Source: Hyphomicrobiales bacterium (GTDB taxonomy: Bacteria; Pseudomonadota; Alphaproteobacteria; Rhizobiales; MH13). From it: DNA of 64,000 nucleotides. The DNA is taken from the NCBI GenBank assembly GCA_017642935.1, contig JAEPOK010000001.1:1903899-1967898 (forward strand). Reading direction: 5' to 3'. Positions 61,666 to 64,000 of this stretch are shown here, one piece after another (position 1 is the stretch's first letter; every line of letters begins with the position of its first letter). The position numbers and the translations under genes were made by a program. Under the pieces are notes generated by a model. The model did no database searches and was not told the DNA's origin. It was given only the letters and a program-made list of their open reading frames with translations.

Positions 61666-62622
61666 TTAGTTGCCCAATGACGCCGCGAAGTTCTCGATTT
61701 CCAGCCTGACGATGTCCGGAAAGGCATCTGGCCCAGCGAAGCCAGGCACAATGTCGAGGGAACGGCCGATCTCATAAGCGCGGTATCGCTCATCGCTTAA
61801 TGCCGCCTCGACGGCGGACGCGATCGCCTGCTTGATGTCCTCCGGCGTTTCCCTCCGCACGGCGACACCACGCCAAATCGGCGGCGAGACGTTAAGGCCA
61901 AGCTCGCCTGCCGTTGGCACCTCCGGCAGCGAGTCAATCCGTTCATCGAAGGCAACCAGCAGCGGTCGGACCTGGCCAGCCTCGGCCATAGGCAGCATGA
62001 CCCCGACCTCGTCATAGGCAAGGTCGAGACGACCACCGAGCAGATCGGCGTGCATTTCTTGCGCACCATCATAAGGGATGAAGCGATAACCTATATCGCT
62101 CTGATCCATCAGGATCATGACGGCGCCCTCGTCGAATGAACCCGCACCGACTCCGCCAATCAGGAGGTCGCGACCCTCATTGCGGGCCGTCATGACCATG
62201 GCCTCGAAACTCTCCGCACCGCTGGCACTGGCGTTAAGGAGCCCGATATCAACATGCGCCCGCACCAGAGGGCTCATATCAAGCAGCGACAATTCGGCGG
62301 CCGCACCTGTCACTTCAAGCAAGACATAGTCTGTATTGATGCCGAAGATCGTGCAGCCATCAGCCGGGCGCCTCATGACGTCCCTGAAAGCGACGACTCC
62401 GCTCCCGCCCGTGATATTGAGCACCTGAACCGGCACGCCCAACTCCTCTTCGATACGAGGCTGAATGGAGCGTGCGAACAAATCGGTGCCGCCGCCGGCC
62501 CCGAAGCCGACGATGAGTTCGACCGACGAACAGCCGATAGTAGCATCCTGAGCCAGCGACTGGGTTGCAGCCAGTAAGGCAAATCCAGCGAAGGCCATTG
62601 ATGCCAAACTTGTCGGACTCAT
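61666..62622 (-). CDS. tctC: tripartite tricarboxylate transporter, periplasmic binding protein TctC
   Basis: A 318-aa Bug-family binding protein with a signal peptide (MSPTSLASMAFAGFALLAATQSLAQ). VELIVGFGAGGGTDLFARSI near residue 35, VVLNITGGSGVVAFRD, FIPYDGAQEMHADLLGGRLDLAYDEV near 180 and LPEVPTAGELGLNV near 230 are the family landmarks. ATG 62622 follows AAGGAG at 7 nt. Two Cys after the signal (CSS, DGC) could form a disulfide. It binds an organic acid, perhaps an aromatic or tricarboxylic one. Confidence 0.85.
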   Translation of the reverse strand: MSPTSLASMAFAGFALLAATQSLAQDATIGCSSVELIVGFGAGGGTDLFARSIQPRIEEELGVPVQVLNITGGSGVVAFRDVMRRPADGCTIFGINTDYVLLEVTGAAAELSLLDMSPLVRAHVDIGLLNASASGAESFEAMVMTARNEGRDLLIGGVGAGSFDEGAVMILMDQSDIGYRFIPYDGAQEMHADLLGGRLDLAYDEVGVMLPMAEAGQVRPLLVAFDERIDSLPEVPTAGELGLNVSPPIWRGVAVRRETPEDIKQAIASAVEAALSDERYRAYEIGRSLDIVPGFAGPDAFPDIVRLEIENFAASLGN

Positions 62623-62770
62623 GGCGGGTCTCCTTTGTGGGAACAACCGTATGTGACGCGGATTGCTTATTGGGATCGAACCTCCGCGCTCACTAGCATG
62701 TTTTTCCCAATTTACACGACAGGCTAAAAAAGCCCGAAATCCAAATGTCCGCTAATGGGATGGACCGACT

Positions 62771-62821
62771 GCTCCCTCAGCGCAGGCTGGTCGTTAGACT
62801 GAGCCTGTCACCAACAGGAGC
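62771..62821 (+). ncRNA. structured leader before the IS110-family transposase (possible bridge RNA part)
   Basis: GCTCC (62771-62775) pairs with GGAGC (62817-62821), and inside it CAGGCT (62783-62788) pairs with AGCCTG (62802-62807). The nested stem lies directly upstream of the transposase start. IS110-group elements encode a bridge RNA from the noncoding end next to the recombinase, so this may be part of one. The element ends and RNA limits cannot be set by eye. Confidence 0.35.
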
Positions 62822-62829
62822 GGGATCCC

Positions 62830-63894
62830 ATGACGCGCAAACAGAACGACGATTTAACTGGCCTAGCAACAGTCGGTATCGACATCGGCAAGGACGTTTT
62901 CCACCTGGTCGGCTTCGATGCTGGCGGCACAATGGTTCTGCACAAGAAGATCAAGCGCCTGGCCTTGGTACCAACCTTTGAGGCACTGCCGCGCTGCGTC
63001 GTTGGTATGGAAGCCTGCCTGAGCGCTCACTTTGTGAGCCGCACACTGAGGAAGCTCGGCTTCCAGCCGCGTATCATTCCAGCGAAGTACACCAGGCCCT
63101 TCGTGAAGGGTCAGAAGAACGACTACAACGATGCTGAAGCGATCGCAGAAGCTGCCCTGCGGCCCAACATGCGATGCGTCACTGAGAAGACCCAGGATCA
63201 GCTCGATCTACAGGCTTTGCACCGGGTGCGCTCACGCCTGGTGTCGCGACGGACAGCGACGATCAACCAGATCCGAGCCTTCCTCATCGAGCAGGGTATC
63301 ACTGTGCGTACCGGTGCTGCAGCACTTCGCAATTCCCTTTTCGCCATTCTCAAGAACCGTGAGGATGAGCTGTCGCCCCGGATGGTCGACATCATTGTCG
63401 GGCTCTATGAGGACTGGTTGTGGCTCGACCAGCGCATTGAAGCGGTCACCCGTGAGATTGAGACGATCTCCAAGCGCGAGGCGAACTGCCAGCTCTTGAT
63501 GAGCGTCCCAGGCATCGGTCCTCTAATCTCCACCGGTATGGTAGCAGCTGTCGGGACCGGCGAAGCCTTCGACAAGGGTCGAGACTTCGCCGCTTGGCTC
63601 GGGCTGGTTCCCCGACAATACAGCACAGGCGGACGAACGATCCTTGGTGGCATCTCTAAACGCGGCAGCTCTTATCTGCGCACGCTGTTCGTCCAGGCTG
63701 CGCACATCATTCTGATGCGGCCGCACAACTGGTCCAAGTTCAGCTTCGGACCGTGGCTGGAGGCAGCGTCAAAACGCATGCACAAGAACAAGCTGGCGGT
63801 GGCGTTGGCCAACAAGCTCGCTCGGATCGCCTGGAGCATGCTGGCAAACGGAAGGACATTCGACACCCATCGGATCGAGGTGGAAGTGGTCTGA
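62830..63894 (+). mobile_element. IS110-family transposase
   Basis: A 354-aa IS110/DEDD recombinase. The N-terminal RuvC-like domain has VGIDIGKDVFHLVGFD (first Asp), VVGMEACLSAHFV (Glu) and KNDYNDAEAIAEAALRP (the two Asp). The C-terminal domain has SVPGIGPLISTGMVAAVG, the FAAWLGLVPRQYSTGG motif and ISKRGSSYLRTLFVQAA with the catalytic Ser. Complete and probably active. ATG 62830 follows AGGAG. Upstream lies a structured leader, and the IS right end is expected in the last 106 bp of the window. It is adjacent to the Tct operon. Confidence 0.9.
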
Positions 63895-64000
63895 CGAGAC
63901 GCAACCACCTCGCCACAGTTCGCGGGACAGGTTATCAATGCCAGCCGGTCGGTCGCGTCTTCACGGGCGATGATGGCCTTTTGCTGTTTCTCATAGGCTT
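63895..64000 (+). other. right flank of the IS110 element, cut by the window end
   Basis: About 100 bp after the transposase stop. It probably contains the right end of the element, but IS110 ends have no obvious terminal inverted repeats and none is visible here. Confidence 0.3.

Noticed and set aside
1..64000. CRISPR arrays, tRNA or rRNA genes
   Set aside because: No regularly spaced repeat-spacer units and no recognisable tRNA or rRNA sequence was found by reading, although short tRNAs could be missed by eye.

Overview
The window looks like a chromosome segment of an alphaproteobacterium. The base composition is GC-rich with local AT-rich islands, the Shine-Dalgarno sites are of the AAGGA/GGAG type, and the gene families present (metal-type KdsA, rhizobial/roseobacter-style purine and N-heterocycle catabolic genes, Tct transporter, IS110) all fit. 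No rRNA, tRNA or CRISPR array was recognised, so the genus is not resolved.

Region 1 (about 0.8-29.8 kb) is one large surface-polysaccharide locus. A plus-strand block carries an AAC(3)-fold N-acetyltransferase, a DUF4910 aminopeptidase-like protein, a PFTS-motif protein, a divergent KdsA, a CBS-only protein, a PhyH-type oxygenase, methyltransferases and a hexapeptide acyltransferase. A mostly minus-strand block carries a Wzy-like polymerase, the two core enzymes of UDP-L-FucNAc synthesis (a WbjB/CapE-like dehydratase-epimerase and a WecB/WbjD-like 2-epimerase), a WbuB-like and other glycosyltransferases, KdsC-like and KdsB-like enzymes, two SDRs, an HpcH aldolase, a fusion of an SDR with the initiating phosphoglycosyl transferase, an acyltransferase and an O-antigen-ligase-like protein. 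An RmlD-like reductase (possible third FucNAc enzyme) and a PglK/MsbA-like ABC protein lie between the blocks. KdsA, KdsB and KdsC each depart from family signature residues, which suggests an activated ulosonic acid other than ordinary Kdo.

Region 2 (29.8-32.4 kb) is a small acquired segment: a lone tyrosine recombinase, an XRE regulator and about 0.85 kb of gene-free DNA with a striking 10-bp periodic CCC/GGG repeat that resembles an MraZ box. It abuts a 5'-truncated glutathione S-transferase.

Region 3 (32.4-52.6 kb) is a catabolic island for what is probably a purine-like or other N-heterocycle. It has an NMT1/THI5-type ABC importer, three amidohydrolases of the guanine/8-oxoguanine/triazine deaminase superfamily, a CDA-type deaminase, three IPNS-like 2OG-Fe(II) oxygenases and a nine-gene overlapping operon. 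That operon encodes a small acylphosphatase-like protein, a free-standing Rieske protein, a GST-like protein, a GMC oxidoreductase, an amidohydrolase, a Rieske oxygenase that has lost its Rieske centre, an FAD-Mo fusion hydroxylase, its 2Fe-2S subunit and an aldehyde dehydrogenase. The Rieske-less oxygenase, separate Rieske protein and GST recall the NdmC/NdmD/NdmE caffeine N7-demethylase, but with the Rieske domain on its own gene. This is the most interesting system in the window. A sigma54-type promoter and a 21-bp palindrome give regulatory hints.

Region 4 (52.6-64 kb) holds plasmid-protein remnants, a secreted hypothetical protein, a small cluster with a degenerate HprK-like/GT2 fusion and a PaaK/CapK-like adenylating enzyme, an outer-membrane protein, a TctABC carboxylate transporter and an IS110-family element with a structured upstream leader.
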